NCBI RefSeq assembly: GCF_016598535.1
Contig: NZ_CP066779.1
Span: 496,001 to 560,000 of the forward strand
Reading direction: 5' to 3'
Source: Rhodococcus sp. P-2
GTDB taxonomy: Bacteria; Actinomycetota; Actinomycetes; Mycobacteriales; Mycobacteriaceae
DNA length: 64,000 bases
Shown here: one piece after another, positions 1-9,556 of the stretch
Numbering within the stretch: position 1 is the first letter of the stretch
Layout: every line of letters starts with the position of its first letter
The notes under the pieces: generated by a model
What the model was told of the DNA's origin: nothing
Database searches by the model: none
What the model saw: the letters and a program-made list of their open reading frames with translations, nothing else
Made by a program: the position numbers and the translations under genes

Positions 1-701
1 GTGAAACCGTGTACGCCGTCGTGCGCAGCGAGGACCTCACCCGAATCCGCGTCGACGACGCTTCCGGGACGAACGCCGATCCGCGCACCCAGGAATGCTC
101 GAGTATCGCCGGTCGGGATGAAGCAGATGTCATGGCTGTCGGGCTTGTTCGCCACAGCCAGGCCTCGTTCGGCGGCTTCCTCGCGGATCTGTTCCTTCGG
201 TGTGTCACCGATCGGGAACATCGCCCGCGAAAGCTGATCAGCAGTCAGCACACCGAGGACGTACGACTGATCCTTGTCCGCATCAACCGCCCGGCGCAGG
301 ACGCCGTCTTCGAGGCGCGCGTAGTGACCCGTCGCCACGGCATCGAAACCGAGAGCGACCGCACGATCGGCCAGTGCGGTGAATTTGATCTTCTCGTTGC
401 AACGCAGGCACGGATTGGGGGTCTCACCCGCTGCGTACGACGCCACGAAGTCGTCGATCACGTCTTCCTTGAAACGATCGGCGAAATCCCAGACGTAGAA
501 GGGTATTCCGAGGACGTCGGCAGCGCGCCTGGCGTCGCCGGCATCTTCCTTCGAGCAGCAACCACGCGAACCCGTCCGCAATGCGCCCGGCGCCGTGGAC
601 AGCGCAAGATGAACACCGACGACGTCATGTCCGGCGGCAACGGCGCGGGCGGCGGCGACAGCGGAGTCGACGCCTCCGCTCATGGCTGCGAGTACTCGCA
701 T
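1..701 (-). CDS. mnmA: tRNA 2-thiouridylase MnmA (5' part, gene runs off the window)
   Basis: Makes 2-thiouridine at the wobble position (U34) of tRNAs for Lys, Glu and Gln, using persulfide sulfur passed on from a cysteine desulfurase. About 233 N-terminal residues are visible; the C-terminus lies left of position 1. The protein begins [13 protein letters not shown], which is the PP-loop ATP pyrophosphatase motif. The catalytic cysteine context [13 protein letters not shown], the ATGHYAR motif and the second cysteine context SHDICFIP are all present. The ATG overlaps the stop of the upstream cysteine desulfurase by one base, so the sulfur donor and acceptor enzymes are translationally coupled. 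This is the same pair as Rv3025c-Rv3024c of M. tuberculosis. Confidence 0.95.
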   Translation of the reverse strand, partial: MRVLAAMSGGVDSAVAAARAVAAGHDVVGVHLALSTAPGALRTGSRGCCSKEDAGDARRAADVLGIPFYVWDFADRFKEDVIDDFVASYAAGETPNPCLRCNEKIKFTALADRAVALGFDAVATGHYARLEDGVLRRAVDADKDQSYVLGVLTADQLSRAMFPIGDTPKEQIREEAAERGLAVANKPDSHDICFIPTGDTRAFLGARIGVRPGSVVDADSGEVLAAHDGVHGF

Positions 702-1930
702 CAGCGATCCCCTCCACGCGAACCGGCGCCGGCAAGACCGGCGGCCCGAGCGCGCTCTACTACTTGTGGAAGCGCAGCGATCAGCGCGTCCACATCGGTG
801 ACACTCGACGTATGTCCGAGCGAAAATCTCAGGGAGCCACGCGCGACAGACGATTCGACGCCCATCGCGATCAATACGTGGCTGGCCCGGGCCACACCAG
901 CGGTGCAGGCCGAACCGGTGGAACATTCGATACCGGCCGCGTCGAGGAGCATCAACAGCGAATCGCCCTCGCAACCGGGAAAGGTGAAGTGCGCGTTACC
1001 GGGAAGCCGATCGGATCCGGTCGGGCCGTTGAGTACCGACTCGGGAAGGATCTCCAGGACTCCATCTATCAACCGATCGCGCAACTGCGCCAATTCCCTT
1101 GTGCTGGAATCGAAGTTCTCGACATTCGCGCGCAGCGCAGCAGCCATCCCGACAACACCCGCAGTATCCGGAGTGCCCGAACGCAGATCACGTTCGTGTC
1201 CGCCGCCGTGAAGGAGCGGCACACAGGGAACCTGGCGTCCGAGCAGCAGTGCGCCGACGCCGTGCGGACCACCGAACTTATGTGCCGCGATGCTCAGCGC
1301 GGACAACTTGCTCGCCGCGAAATCGACGGGCAATTGCGCAACGGCCTGGACCGCGTCGCTGTGCATCGGAATCTCGAACTCTGCCGCGACCTCTGCCAAC
1401 TCCATGATCGGCATGATCGAGCCGACCTCGTTGTTGGCCCACATCACCGTCACGAGTGCCACCTCGTCGGCGTGGACGGACAGCTCGTCGCGCAACGTCT
1501 TCGGGTCGACGACACCGTTCTCGTCGACCGGCAACCACGTCACACGCGCGCCCTCGTGCTGCTCGAGCCACTCGACGGCGTCGAGCACCGCATGATGCTC
1601 GACGGAGCTGGCCAGAATTCGAGTGCGTCGCGGATCGGCGTCACGGCGAGCCCAGTAGATGCCCTTGACCGCGAGATTGTCGCTCTCGGTTCCTCCGGAG
1701 GTGAAGATGACCTCCGACGGCCGCGCACCCAGGCTCGCGGCGATCGATTCGCGCGATTCCTCGACACGGCGCCGGGCCGCACGGCCGGAGCCGTGCAGCG
1801 AGGACGCGTTGCCCACGGTTTTGAAGGTATCGGTCATCGCCTCGATAGCGGCTGCCGACATCGGAGTCGTGGCGGCATGATCGAGGTACACCGGAAATCC
1901 GGCGTGGGCACTGTGTGCAGGCAGAGTCAT
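701..1930 (-). CDS. iscS: Cysteine desulfurase (IscS/NifS family)
   Basis: A PLP enzyme that removes sulfur from L-cysteine as an enzyme-bound persulfide; here it most likely feeds MnmA. It has 409 residues from the ATG at 1930; a longer frame upstream lacks family similarity. Visible are the N-terminal YLDHAATTP, the PLP lysine in SIAAHKFGG (about K218) and the active-site cysteine in STGSACTAG (about C342), so it is complete and catalytically intact. It lies 52 bases after the acyltransferase and overlaps mnmA by one base. No other isc or suf gene is nearby, which favours a tRNA-thiolation role over bulk Fe-S assembly; that last point is inference. Confidence 0.95.
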   Translation of the reverse strand: MTLPAHSAHAGFPVYLDHAATTPMSAAAIEAMTDTFKTVGNASSLHGSGRAARRRVEESRESIAASLGARPSEVIFTSGGTESDNLAVKGIYWARRDADPRRTRILASSVEHHAVLDAVEWLEQHEGARVTWLPVDENGVVDPKTLRDELSVHADEVALVTVMWANNEVGSIMPIMELAEVAAEFEIPMHSDAVQAVAQLPVDFAASKLSALSIAAHKFGGPHGVGALLLGRQVPCVPLLHGGGHERDLRSGTPDTAGVVGMAAALRANVENFDSSTRELAQLRDRLIDGVLEILPESVLNGPTGSDRLPGNAHFTFPGCEGDSLLMLLDAAGIECSTGSACTAGVARASHVLIAMGVESSVARGSLRFSLGHTSSVTDVDALIAALPQVVERARAAGLAGAGSRGGDR

Positions 1931-1982
1931 GGCTTGACAAGGATAGCCCAGCACGAGAGTTCGCCCAGCCTCGCTCAGGAGG

Positions 1983-2882
1983 CTACGCGGTCATCGCCGG
2001 GGAGGGATCGATTTGTCCCACGGCTTGTGTCACGAGTTCCGGCGCGGGGTCGAAGATGTCGTGAGCTGCCAGATCGATGGTTTCGACGCCTCGCACAGCT
2101 CTCTCGCATCGCTGTGCGAGGTCGATTCGACACTCCCCGGCCTCCTCGAGTGGAGCCAGCCTGACCTTCACCTCGACGTTCTTCTGACGCAGGATCCGGC
2201 GGATGGACTGACCGATCGTTTCGGTGCCGACAAAGCACGGTCCGGTGCACAGGGAACCGTCGGCGTTCTCGTAGCGGATCGCCATGGGCTGAACCGGGCA
2301 TTCGGCGTCGACGGCAGCTTGGAACATCGCCGGGCGAAAACCGCCGTACGCCCGGCCGCACCAGGTCGTTCCCTCGGGAAACACCATCACACGGACACCG
2401 CGCTGCAGGCGCTCGCGAACGACGTCGACGGTTCCGGGAAGTTCACGCAGTCGAGCGCGATCGATGGGGACGACGCGCATCCGGCGCGCGAGACCACCGA
2501 GCACTGCCCAGTCGAGCAAGTCGGCACGGGCGACGAAGTTGGCCGGGGCAACGGCACTCGCGACGAGGACGTCGGTCCACGACACGTGGCCGGCGACAAC
2601 CATCACGCCCGCCGGTTCGGCGCGCCCCAACCGCTGATCGTCGACCGTGAGCTTCATCCCCAGGCAACGCAGCAGCGCCCGCGAGTACCCGCGCTGCATC
2701 TCCGTACGCCAGGCGCGCGGGAGCAGCCAACCGGCCGAAAGCACCGGCGCAGTCACAAGTGCGGCGCCGACCATGACCCCGCGGGCCATCACGGTGATAC
2801 TCGACACACGGGGTGCGTCCGCGGGTAGGCACCCGTCGCCGCAGGGGCTCGTCGGCACCCAGTACGGCAACGTCGCGGTCAT
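1983..2882 (-). CDS. PlsC-type 1-acylglycerol-3-phosphate/lyso-lipid acyltransferase
   Basis: A 299-residue membrane-associated acyltransferase of the PlsC/LPLAT family. The family block I NHX4D appears as GHVSWTD (about H99/D104) and block III as FPEGT (about 168-172), followed by a block with [10 protein letters not shown] hydrophobic segment at about 35-55 could anchor it. Its ATG overlaps by one base the stop of an OlsB-like GNAT protein. OlsB/OlsA pairs make ornithine lipids, so a lyso-ornithine lipid acyltransferase (OlsA-like) role is plausible, but general lysophosphatidic acid acylation cannot be excluded. It corresponds in position to Rv3026c. Confidence 0.85.
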   Translation of the reverse strand: MTATLPYWVPTSPCGDGCLPADAPRVSSITVMARGVMVGAALVTAPVLSAGWLLPRAWRTEMQRGYSRALLRCLGMKLTVDDQRLGRAEPAGVMVVAGHVSWTDVLVASAVAPANFVARADLLDWAVLGGLARRMRVVPIDRARLRELPGTVDVVRERLQRGVRVMVFPEGTTWCGRAYGGFRPAMFQAAVDAECPVQPMAIRYENADGSLCTGPCFVGTETIGQSIRRILRQKNVEVKVRLAPLEEAGECRIDLAQRCERAVRGVETIDLAAHDIFDPAPELVTQAVGQIDPSPAMTA

Positions 2883-3724
2883 CAGCCGATCCCCGATTCG
2901 TGCGCGGCGGCCGCCGATCGCAGCCGTTCGAGGTAGCGCTTGTTGGCGGAGTGAAGGCCTTGCAGCGCAACAAAATCGGCCACACCGAACTCGGGATCGT
3001 GAGCAGGTTCCCCGCAGATCGTCGCGCCCATCCGCAAGTAGCCACGAAGCAACGGCGGCATCGTGACGCGTTCCGGTGCGGCAATCTCGTCGAGCGTCAG
3101 ACCGCCGAGGACCACCGGGTTTCGTGGAGTCACCCGCCGTGACGCCGGACTGGCGTGTTTGTTCATCACGAAGTCACGGACGCCGCGGACATCGGCGCCG
3201 GCGATTGAATCGGGGCTCGGGAGGACAGGCACGGAGACGCAGCCCATCACCCACTCGTATCCGGTCAATTCGAGGTAGTGCAGGATGCCTGACCACATCA
3301 GGCTGAGGACGGATCCGGTGCGGTGAGCGGGATCGACGCACGCGCGACCCATTTCGACGATTCTGTTCGCCACCGGATCGAGCGCGGAGATGTCGAATTC
3401 CGTTGCGGTGTAATACCCACCCGCGGCCGCAGCGGAATCCGGCGGCAGCATTCGGTAGCAGCCGACGTACTCCTCGGTGATGTTGTCGCGAACGAGAAGA
3501 TGATCACAGAATTCGTCGAAGGCGTCGGCGTCGAGCTCGAACACGCCGGCCGAGGCCGGGAGGGAGAAGCCTGGCTCGGAGGCGAACACTCGGTATCGAA
3601 GGCGCTGCGCTGCGACACGATGCTCGCGGTCGGAGGAGACGATCAGGGAATATCTCGGCTGGGCGACCTCACGGCCGAGATTGTCACTCGCGGAGCGAAG
3701 GACTGACGTAATTGTCATGCGCAA
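2882..3724 (-). CDS. GNAT-fold acyltransferase, OlsB-like
   Basis: A 280-residue protein of the OlsB/Rv3027c family (acyl-ACP-dependent L-ornithine N-acyltransferases and relatives, related to autoinducer synthases). Recognisable features are RYRVFASE near residue 42, the FDEFCDHL block, VGCYRMLPP, and EMGRACVDPAHR, the acyl-donor binding segment. It is the first gene of a tight unit with the PlsC-type gene, consistent with two-step N- then O-acylation of ornithine. An ATG two codons in (3718) is an equally possible start. Substrate is inferred from family and neighbour only. Confidence 0.8.
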   Translation of the reverse strand: MRMTITSVLRSASDNLGREVAQPRYSLIVSSDREHRVAAQRLRYRVFASEPGFSLPASAGVFELDADAFDEFCDHLLVRDNITEEYVGCYRMLPPDSAAAAGGYYTATEFDISALDPVANRIVEMGRACVDPAHRTGSVLSLMWSGILHYLELTGYEWVMGCVSVPVLPSPDSIAGADVRGVRDFVMNKHASPASRRVTPRNPVVLGGLTLDEIAAPERVTMPPLLRGYLRMGATICGEPAHDPEFGVADFVALQGLHSANKRYLERLRSAAAAHESGIG

Positions 3725-3796
3725 GGTTTATCGAGCGCGAACGGCGTCTCGGTATCGACGAAGTGACATGCCGATGCAGGCCGGGTGAATAAAGCA

Positions 3797-3840
3797 CTGT
3801 GCGCCTTTATCAACCGCGGGGGGTTGATAAAGGCGCACAG
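3797..3840 (-). terminator. Strong hairpin terminator after etfA
   Basis: Two perfectly complementary 18-base arms (3797-3814 and 3823-3840, beginning CTGTGCGCCTTTATCAAC) with an 8-base loop lie 14 bases after the etfA stop, with only a short T-rich run beyond. This is the likely end of the etfB-etfA transcript and separates it from the OlsB-like gene. Confidence 0.85.
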
Positions 3841-3853
3841 CAGTTTGTGCTTT

Positions 3854-4810
3854 TTAGCCCTTGTGGGACTTCACAGCTTCGGTGAGCTGCGGTGCGACGT
3901 TGAACAGGTCGCCCACGATGCCGAAGTCGGCGATCTCGAAGATGGGTGCCTCTTCGTCCTTGTTGACCGCGACGATGGTCTTGGACGTCTGCATGCCGGC
4001 ACGGTGCTGGATGGCACCGGAAATGCCGAGCGCGATGTACAGCTGCGGCGAGACCGTCTTACCGGTCTGACCGACCTGGAACTGTCCGGGGTAGTAACCC
4101 GAGTCCACAGCGGCACGCGAAGCACCGACTGCAGCGCCGAGGGAATCGGCCAGCTCTTCGACGACGGAGAACTTGTCCGCGCTGCCGACGCCACGTCCAC
4201 CGGAGACGACAACCGACGCCTCGGTGAGCTCGGGGCGGTCGCCGCCGACGATGGGCTCACGCGAGGTGACCTTGACGGCACTCTCGTCCTGAGCCGGAAC
4301 CTCGACGGTGATCTGCTCGCCTGCGCCGGCCTGCGGAGCAGCCTCGACTGCACCCGGGCGAACCGAGTAGACGGGAACGTCGCCGTTGGCCTTGGCCTCG
4401 ACGGTGAACGCGCCACCGAAGATGGAGTGGACGCCGGTGCCGTCAGCCTTGATCTCGATGACGTCGGTCAGTAGTCCGGAGCCCAGACGTGCGGCCAGAC
4501 GACCGGCAACCTCTTTGCCCTCGGTGCCGGCCGCGGTGATGACCGCTGCCGGGCTGGTGGACTCGACCAGAGCGGCGAGAACGTCGACCTTGGGGGTGAC
4601 GAGGTAGCCGTCGATGTCGTCGGACTCGGCGACGTAGATCTTCTCGGCGCCGGCTGCTGCCAGAGCGTCGGCGAGCTTTGCTGCGGTACCCGCGGGGCCG
4701 GCGACAACTGCCGACGGCTCACCGAGTGCGCGTGCAGCGGTGATGAGTTCGGTGCTGACCTTCTTCAGCGCACCCTCTGCGTGCTCTACGAGCACAAGTA
4801 CTTCTGCCAT
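3854..4810 (-). CDS. etfA: Electron transfer flavoprotein alpha subunit
   Basis: The FAD-carrying subunit of ETF, 318 residues. It accepts electrons from acyl-CoA and other dehydrogenases and passes them to the quinone pool. The N-terminus [17 protein letters not shown] and the C-terminal FAD domain ([64 protein letters not shown]) are complete. It follows etfB by 48 bases on the same strand and ends at a strong hairpin. It matches Rv3028c (fixB). Confidence 0.97.
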   Translation of the reverse strand: MAEVLVLVEHAEGALKKVSTELITAARALGEPSAVVAGPAGTAAKLADALAAAGAEKIYVAESDDIDGYLVTPKVDVLAALVESTSPAAVITAAGTEGKEVAGRLAARLGSGLLTDVIEIKADGTGVHSIFGGAFTVEAKANGDVPVYSVRPGAVEAAPQAGAGEQITVEVPAQDESAVKVTSREPIVGGDRPELTEASVVVSGGRGVGSADKFSVVEELADSLGAAVGASRAAVDSGYYPGQFQVGQTGKTVSPQLYIALGISGAIQHRAGMQTSKTIVAVNKDEEAPIFEIADFGIVGDLFNVAPQLTEAVKSHKG

Positions 4811-4858
4811 GACTTAACTCTCCCTGAGTTCTTCTGCTGGATGTCTAGAAGGGCGCGG

Positions 4859-5659
4859 TCAGATGACCTTGTTGCTGACGAGGTAAGCGGCAATCTTGGT
4901 GCCACCGTCTCCCTCGTCGACGATGCGCTCACCAGCGGTACGGGGGGGCTTCGGGGTGGAGGACGTCACGGTGGTGCCGGCGTTCGCAACACCGACGGTC
5001 TCCGGATCGACTCCGAGGTCGGCCAGCGTGTAGACGAGAACTTCCTTCTTCTTCGCGGCCATGATGCCCTTGAAGGACGGGAAGCGCGGCTCGTTGATCT
5101 TCTCGGTGACCGAGACGATCGCGGGCAGCGAAGCCTCGAGGCCGAAGACGCCCTCGTCGGTCTCGCGCTCACCGGTGATCTTGCCGTCGGCGACGACGAC
5201 CTTGCGCAGCTGCGTCAGCTGCGGGATGCCCAGGTACTCGGCGATGATGGCCGGAACAGCGCCGACGCGGCCGTCGGTGGCCTCGTTGCCGGCGATGATC
5301 AGGTCTGCAGGCTCGTCGTTCTCGAAGGTGATCTGTCCGAGAGCAGCAGCGAGCGTCCATGCGGTCTGGATCGCGTCGGAGCCGTGCAGTGCCGGGTCGT
5401 TGATGTGGACGGCCTTGTCGGCGCCCATCGACAGAGCCTTGCGGATAGCGTCGGTGGCGCGGTCGGGACCTGCGGACAGCACCGTTACCTCACCGCCCTG
5501 AGCTTCCTTGATGAGGAGTGCTTCTTCGACGGAGCGCTCGTTGATCTCGTCGAGGACTGCGTCGGCGGCTTCACGGTCAAGCGTGTAGTCGCCGTCGGTC
5601 AGCTTGCGCTCGGACCATGTGTCGGGGACCTGCTTGATCAAAACAACGATATTCGTCAT
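4859..5659 (-). CDS. etfB: Electron transfer flavoprotein beta subunit
   Basis: The AMP-binding partner of EtfA, 266 residues from the ATG at 5659 (MTNIVVLIKQVPDTW). The open frame continues to a GTG at 5779, but the added residues are not family-like and the ATG has AGGAGG-like sequence (ggaggtcg) upstream. The beta-subunit signatures DKAVHINDPAL, ADLIIAGNEATDG and a conserved VSVTEKINEPRFPSFKGIMAAKKKE-type block are present. It heads the etfB-etfA unit. A large palindrome lies about 145 bases upstream in the divergent promoter region, suggesting shared control with the methyltransferase gene opposite. Confidence 0.96.
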   Translation of the reverse strand: MTNIVVLIKQVPDTWSERKLTDGDYTLDREAADAVLDEINERSVEEALLIKEAQGGEVTVLSAGPDRATDAIRKALSMGADKAVHINDPALHGSDAIQTAWTLAAALGQITFENDEPADLIIAGNEATDGRVGAVPAIIAEYLGIPQLTQLRKVVVADGKITGERETDEGVFGLEASLPAIVSVTEKINEPRFPSFKGIMAAKKKEVLVYTLADLGVDPETVGVANAGTTVTSSTPKPPRTAGERIVDEGDGGTKIAAYLVSNKVI

Positions 5660-5801
5660 GGGTCTTCGTCGACCTCCTGTGTGTAATTCACCTGATAAAT
5701 CGTCTGTGGTGCTCGCGCAGTCCGAGCGTCCGAAAAGAGAGTCCGACAGGTCTCCCCACGGGCGGATTTCTCGGTTCACGTCGGCTGTGCGTTAGATTAC
5801 C

Positions 5802-5835
5802 CCACGTTAAGTTACCGGTGGGTAACTTAACGTGG
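5802..5835. promoter_or_regulatory. Palindromic operator between etfB and the MGLP methyltransferase
   Basis: Perfect 15-base arms (CCACGTTAAGTTACC, 5802-5816, and its complement 5821-5835) flank a 4-base centre. The core reads TTACC-GGTG-GGTAA. Size and symmetry fit a TetR-family dimer or double-dimer site; TTAC...GTAA cores are common for actinobacterial lipid regulators. The site lies in the roughly 215-base divergent promoter region, so it could control etfBA, the methyltransferase operon, or both. The regulator is not identifiable from this window. Confidence 0.7.
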
Positions 5836-5876
5836 AACCTCGTCCACCATAACGGCACGAACAGGAATTGACAGCA

Positions 5877-6740
5877 GTGATCTGGACCACGGCGAACACG
5901 TTCTACTCGGATGGCACTAATCTCGCACGGGTGAGTGAAACGAGTGTCAGCAACCACGAGGACGCACCCCTGCCCTTGACGGGCGAACGAACCGTGCCAG
6001 GAATCCCCGAGGAGAACTACTGGTTCCGGCGCCACGAAGTGGTGTACCGCGCACTTCTGGAGCGCTGCACGGACCGCCGAGTTCTCGAGGCCGGCTCTGG
6101 AGAAGGCTACGGCGCCAACATGATTGCGGACGTCGCAACGAAGGTTACGGGCCTGGACTACGACATCTCCGCAGTCGAACACGTCCGCGCGCGTTACCCT
6201 CGCGTCGAGATGCTCCACGGCAATCTCGCCGAGCTTCCACTGGCCGACAACTCGGTTGACGTCGTCGTCAATTTCCAGGTGATCGAACACCTGTGGGATC
6301 AGGGTCAGTTCCTGCGCGAGTGCTTCCGCGTTCTCGCTCCCGGCGGCGAACTTCTCATCAGTACCCCCAACCGGATCACCTTCTCCCCCGGCCGCGACAC
6401 GCCGCTCAACCCCTTCCACACTCGTGAGCTCAACGCCGCCGAAATGACCGAATTGCTCGAAGACGCCGGATTCCGCGTTCAGTTAATGACCGGCGTCCAC
6501 CACGGTTCGCGTCTGAAGGAACTCGACGCGAAGCACGGCGGATCGTTCATCAAGGCGCAGATCGACCGCGCGTTGGCCGGCGAGCCCTGGCCGGAAGATC
6601 TCACCCGCGACGTCGAGGGCATCAACGTCGACGACTTCAGCATCAGCGAACCCGACATCGACGACAGCCTCGACCTCGTCGCCATCGCCGTGAAGGACAC
6701 CGCAGTGAAGGACATCGCCGTGAAGGAAACCGGCGAGTGA
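5877..6740 (+). CDS. SAM-dependent methyltransferase, Rv3030-like (MGLP cluster)
   Basis: A class I methyltransferase of about 287 residues. The SAM-binding motif VLEAGSGEGYGA, the VVNFQVIEHLWDQ post-II motif and FRVLAPGGELLISTPN are clear, after the family-typical LTGERTVPGIPEENYWFRRH. The GTG at 5877 is chosen for an AGGAA 9 bases upstream; TTG 5868 and GTG 5931 are alternatives. Its end overlaps the GH57 gene by four bases (GTGA), forming a three-gene unit equal to Rv3030-Rv3031-Rv3032. In mycobacteria this cluster makes 6-O-methylglucose lipopolysaccharide, so glucan O-methylation is the likely role (inference). The C-terminus has three copies of a five-residue repeat (AVKDT/AVKDI/AVKET), encoded by imperfect 15-base repeats. 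Confidence 0.85.
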   Translation: MIWTTANTFYSDGTNLARVSETSVSNHEDAPLPLTGERTVPGIPEENYWFRRHEVVYRALLERCTDRRVLEAGSGEGYGANMIADVATKVTGLDYDISAVEHVRARYPRVEMLHGNLAELPLADNSVDVVVNFQVIEHLWDQGQFLRECFRVLAPGGELLISTPNRITFSPGRDTPLNPFHTRELNAAEMTELLEDAGFRVQLMTGVHHGSRLKELDAKHGGSFIKAQIDRALAGEPWPEDLTRDVEGINVDDFSISEPDIDDSLDLVAIAVKDTAVKDIAVKETGE

Positions 6741-8305
6741 GTAACGCAACACCCGTCACCGAACCGGGGATGTTCGCCCTGGTTCTGCACTCCCATCTGC
6801 CTTGGCTCGCCAACCACGGCAGATGGCCCGTCGGCGAGGAATGGATCTACCAGTCCTGGGCTGCGTCGTACATTCCGCTTGCCGCCGCGCTTCGACGCCT
6901 GGCCGACGAGGGCCGATCGCACCTGCTGACACTGGGAATCACGCCGGTGCTCGCGGCTCAGTTGGACGATCCCCACTGCCTCGCCGGGATGCATCACTGG
7001 CTCGGCAACTGGCAGATCCGTGCCCACGAAGCCGCCGGGATGCCGGACGCGGCGCACCGCGCACTCGGCGCGCGCGAACACCGGGCGTCAGCCGCCGCTC
7101 TGGAGGATTTCGAGACTCACTGGCAGCACGGCGCTTCCCCGGTGTTCCGGGACCTCATCGATCGCGAGGCCTTCGAGCTTCTCGGCGGGCCGCTGGCCCA
7201 CCCGTTCCAACCCCTGCTCGATCCTCGCTTGCGGGCCTTCTCTCTCCGCGAGGGTCTCGCCGACGCGCATGCCCGGTGGAGCCACACTCCGACCGGGATC
7301 TGGGGACCCGAGTGCGGGTACACACCGGGTATGGAGCGCGGGTACGCCGAAGCGGGCGTCACCCACTTCATGGTCGACGGTCCCGCCTTGCGCGGCGACA
7401 CGTCCCTCGGCCGCCCGGTTCGTGAATCCGACGTGGTTGCCTTCGGCCGCGACCTGCAGGTCAGCTACCGCGTCTGGTCCCCGAAATCCGGATACCCGGG
7501 TCACGCTGCTTACCGCGACTTCCACACCTACGACCACGAGACGGGCCTCAAGCCGTCGCGGGTCACCGGACGGACCGTCGACTCCGCCGACAAGTTGCCG
7601 TACGACCCCGAACTCGCTGCCGCCGCCGTCGACAAGCATGTTGCCGACTTCGTCGAAACCGTTCGGGCGCGTCTGCGCAGTGAATCCGCCCGTATCGGCC
7701 GCGACGCCCTCGTGGTCGCGGCTTTCGACACGGAACTGTTCGGGCACTGGTGGCACGAAGGTCCGCAGTGGCTCGAAAAGCTCCTGCGCGCGCTCCCCGA
7801 GGCCGGAATTCGCGTCGGGACCCTCGCGGACGCCAAGGCATCGGGATACGTCGGCGAACCCGTTCAACTCGAGGATTCGTCCTGGGGATCGGGCAAGGAC
7901 TGGCGCGTGTGGGCCGGCGATCAGGTGTCCGACCTCGTGCAACTGAACTCCGAAGTAGTCGAGACTGCCCTCACCACCGTGGACAAGTCTCGCGGACGCG
8001 ACAACGCTCCCGGCCGACCGGAACTGCGAAACCGCGTCAACGATCAGGTACTTCGCGAGACACTGATGACAGTTTCGAGCGATTGGGCATTCATGGTGAG
8101 CAAGGATTCGGCCGCGGGGTACGCCCGCGAACGCGCACACAAGCACGCCCACGCGACCAGGGAAATCTCCGAAGCGGTGGTTTCCGGCCGCGACACCGTC
8201 GCCGAGCGCCTTGCCGAAGGCTGGAATCGTGCCGACGGATTGTTCCCAGGTCTGGATGCACGCCGTCTGCCCGACACGGAACTGGCGAACGGGAGTGCGT
8301 CGTGA
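6737..8305 (+). CDS. GH57 1,4-alpha-glucan branching enzyme-like protein
   Basis: A glycoside hydrolase family 57 enzyme, 522 residues, of the branching-enzyme type (Rv3031). The N-terminal GH57 motif FALVLHSHLPWL, the nucleophile segment GIWGPECGY (about E192) and the acid/base segment AAFDTELFGHWWHEGP (about D331) are visible; a C-terminal helical domain ends in GLDARRLPD. The GTG at 6737 overlaps the preceding stop by four bases. It would introduce alpha-1,6 branches into an alpha-1,4 glucan, here probably the methylglucose lipopolysaccharide precursor or cytosolic glycogen. It is co-translated with the glucosyltransferase that follows. Confidence 0.92.
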   Translation: MSNATPVTEPGMFALVLHSHLPWLANHGRWPVGEEWIYQSWAASYIPLAAALRRLADEGRSHLLTLGITPVLAAQLDDPHCLAGMHHWLGNWQIRAHEAAGMPDAAHRALGAREHRASAAALEDFETHWQHGASPVFRDLIDREAFELLGGPLAHPFQPLLDPRLRAFSLREGLADAHARWSHTPTGIWGPECGYTPGMERGYAEAGVTHFMVDGPALRGDTSLGRPVRESDVVAFGRDLQVSYRVWSPKSGYPGHAAYRDFHTYDHETGLKPSRVTGRTVDSADKLPYDPELAAAAVDKHVADFVETVRARLRSESARIGRDALVVAAFDTELFGHWWHEGPQWLEKLLRALPEAGIRVGTLADAKASGYVGEPVQLEDSSWGSGKDWRVWAGDQVSDLVQLNSEVVETALTTVDKSRGRDNAPGRPELRNRVNDQVLRETLMTVSSDWAFMVSKDSAAGYARERAHKHAHATREISEAVVSGRDTVAERLAEGWNRADGLFPGLDARRLPDTELANGSAS

Positions 8306-9546
8306 AGATTCTCATCGTCTCGTGGGAGTACCCACCGGTCGTCGTGGGCGGGCTCGGTCGCCACGTCCACCATCTCGCCACCGAGCTTGCGGCTGCAGGC
8401 CACGAGGTTGTGGTCCTCTCACGGCGACCGTCCGGCACCGATGCGTCCACGCACCCGACGGTCACGCACATCTCCGAAGGCGTCCTTGTCGTCGCGGTGG
8501 CCGAGGACCCCGCTCACTTCGTCTTCGGTGAGGACATGCTCGCGTGGACCCTCGCGATGGGTCACGCGATGGTCCGCGCCGGGATGGCGCTGCACAAGCC
8601 GGGAGTGGGCGAGGGCTGGCAGCCGGACGTCGTACACGCGCACGACTGGCTGGTCGCACATCCGGCTATCGCCCTGGCCGAATTCTATGACGTCCCACTG
8701 GTTTCCACACTTCACGCCACCGAGGCGGGTCGCCACAGCGGCTGGATCTCCGGACGCATCAACCGCCAGGTCCACTCCGTCGAGTGGTGGCTGGCAAACG
8801 AATCCGACTCTCTCATAACCTGTTCGGCGTCCATGCAGGAAGAAGTGACCGAGCTCTACGGTCCGGCGCTTCCGCCGATCACCGTCATCCGCAACGGAAT
8901 CGACGTGACCACGTGGAACTTTCGCGAACGTGGACCGCGGTCCGGACCGCCGAAACTCCTCTTCGTCGGCCGCCTGGAATACGAGAAGGGCGTGCAGGAC
9001 GCCATCGCGGCTCTCCCCCGAATCCGTCGTAGCCACCCCGGCACGACCCTCGCGATCGCGGGCGAAGGCACCCAGTTCACCTGGCTCTACCAACAGGCGC
9101 GGACTCATCGCGTCGCGCGGGCAGTGGACTTTCTCGGCAACCTCGATCACACCGAACTGCTCAGCTGGCTGCACGGAGCGGACGCCATCGTCCTGCCGTC
9201 CCGCTACGAGCCCTTCGGGATCATCGCCCTCGAAGCGGCGGCAGCCGGCACTCCGCTGATCACGTCCACCGCAGGCGGACTGGGCGAAGCCGTCGTCGAC
9301 GGGGTGACGGGGATGTCCTTCCAACCGGGCGACATCGCCGGGCTCACCTCGGCTGTCCGCGAGGTTCTCGACGATCCCGCCGGGGCGCAGGAACGGGCAG
9401 TGGCCGCCCGCGCACGCCTGACATCGGACTTCGACTGGCATCAGGTCGCCGAGGAGACTGCTCACGTCTACGCAGGCGCAAAGCGTCGGGTGCGGCAGCC
9501 GTTGGCTCGTCCGCAGATCCCCGAGCGTCCGCTACCCGGCCGCTGA
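8302..9546 (+). CDS. GT4 alpha-1,4-glucosyltransferase, Rv3032-like
   Basis: A family 4 glycosyltransferase of 414 residues from the GTG at 8302, which overlaps the GH57 stop by four bases. It starts VKILIVSWEYPPVVVGGLG (glycogen-synthase-like N-domain with GGLGRHVH). The C-domain has LLFVGRLEYEKGV, the nucleotide-sugar E-x7-E motif in EPFGIIALEAAAAGTPLI, and GGLGEAVVDGVTG. The M. tuberculosis homologue Rv3032 elongates alpha-1,4 glucans for methylglucose lipopolysaccharide and contributes to glycogen. Together with the methyltransferase and GH57 enzyme it forms one translationally coupled operon. The donor (UDP- or ADP-glucose) cannot be read from sequence. Confidence 0.92.
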   Translation: MKILIVSWEYPPVVVGGLGRHVHHLATELAAAGHEVVVLSRRPSGTDASTHPTVTHISEGVLVVAVAEDPAHFVFGEDMLAWTLAMGHAMVRAGMALHKPGVGEGWQPDVVHAHDWLVAHPAIALAEFYDVPLVSTLHATEAGRHSGWISGRINRQVHSVEWWLANESDSLITCSASMQEEVTELYGPALPPITVIRNGIDVTTWNFRERGPRSGPPKLLFVGRLEYEKGVQDAIAALPRIRRSHPGTTLAIAGEGTQFTWLYQQARTHRVARAVDFLGNLDHTELLSWLHGADAIVLPSRYEPFGIIALEAAAAGTPLITSTAGGLGEAVVDGVTGMSFQPGDIAGLTSAVREVLDDPAGAQERAVAARARLTSDFDWHQVAEETAHVYAGAKRRVRQPLARPQIPERPLPGR

Positions 9547-9556
9547 AGCGCTGATC

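Noticed and set aside
9-2164. Long plus-strand frames of 400 and 527 codons over the mnmA/iscS region
   Set aside because: They are antisense shadows of mnmA, iscS and the acyltransferase, rich in Arg/Ala with no family motifs; high GC makes such frames common.
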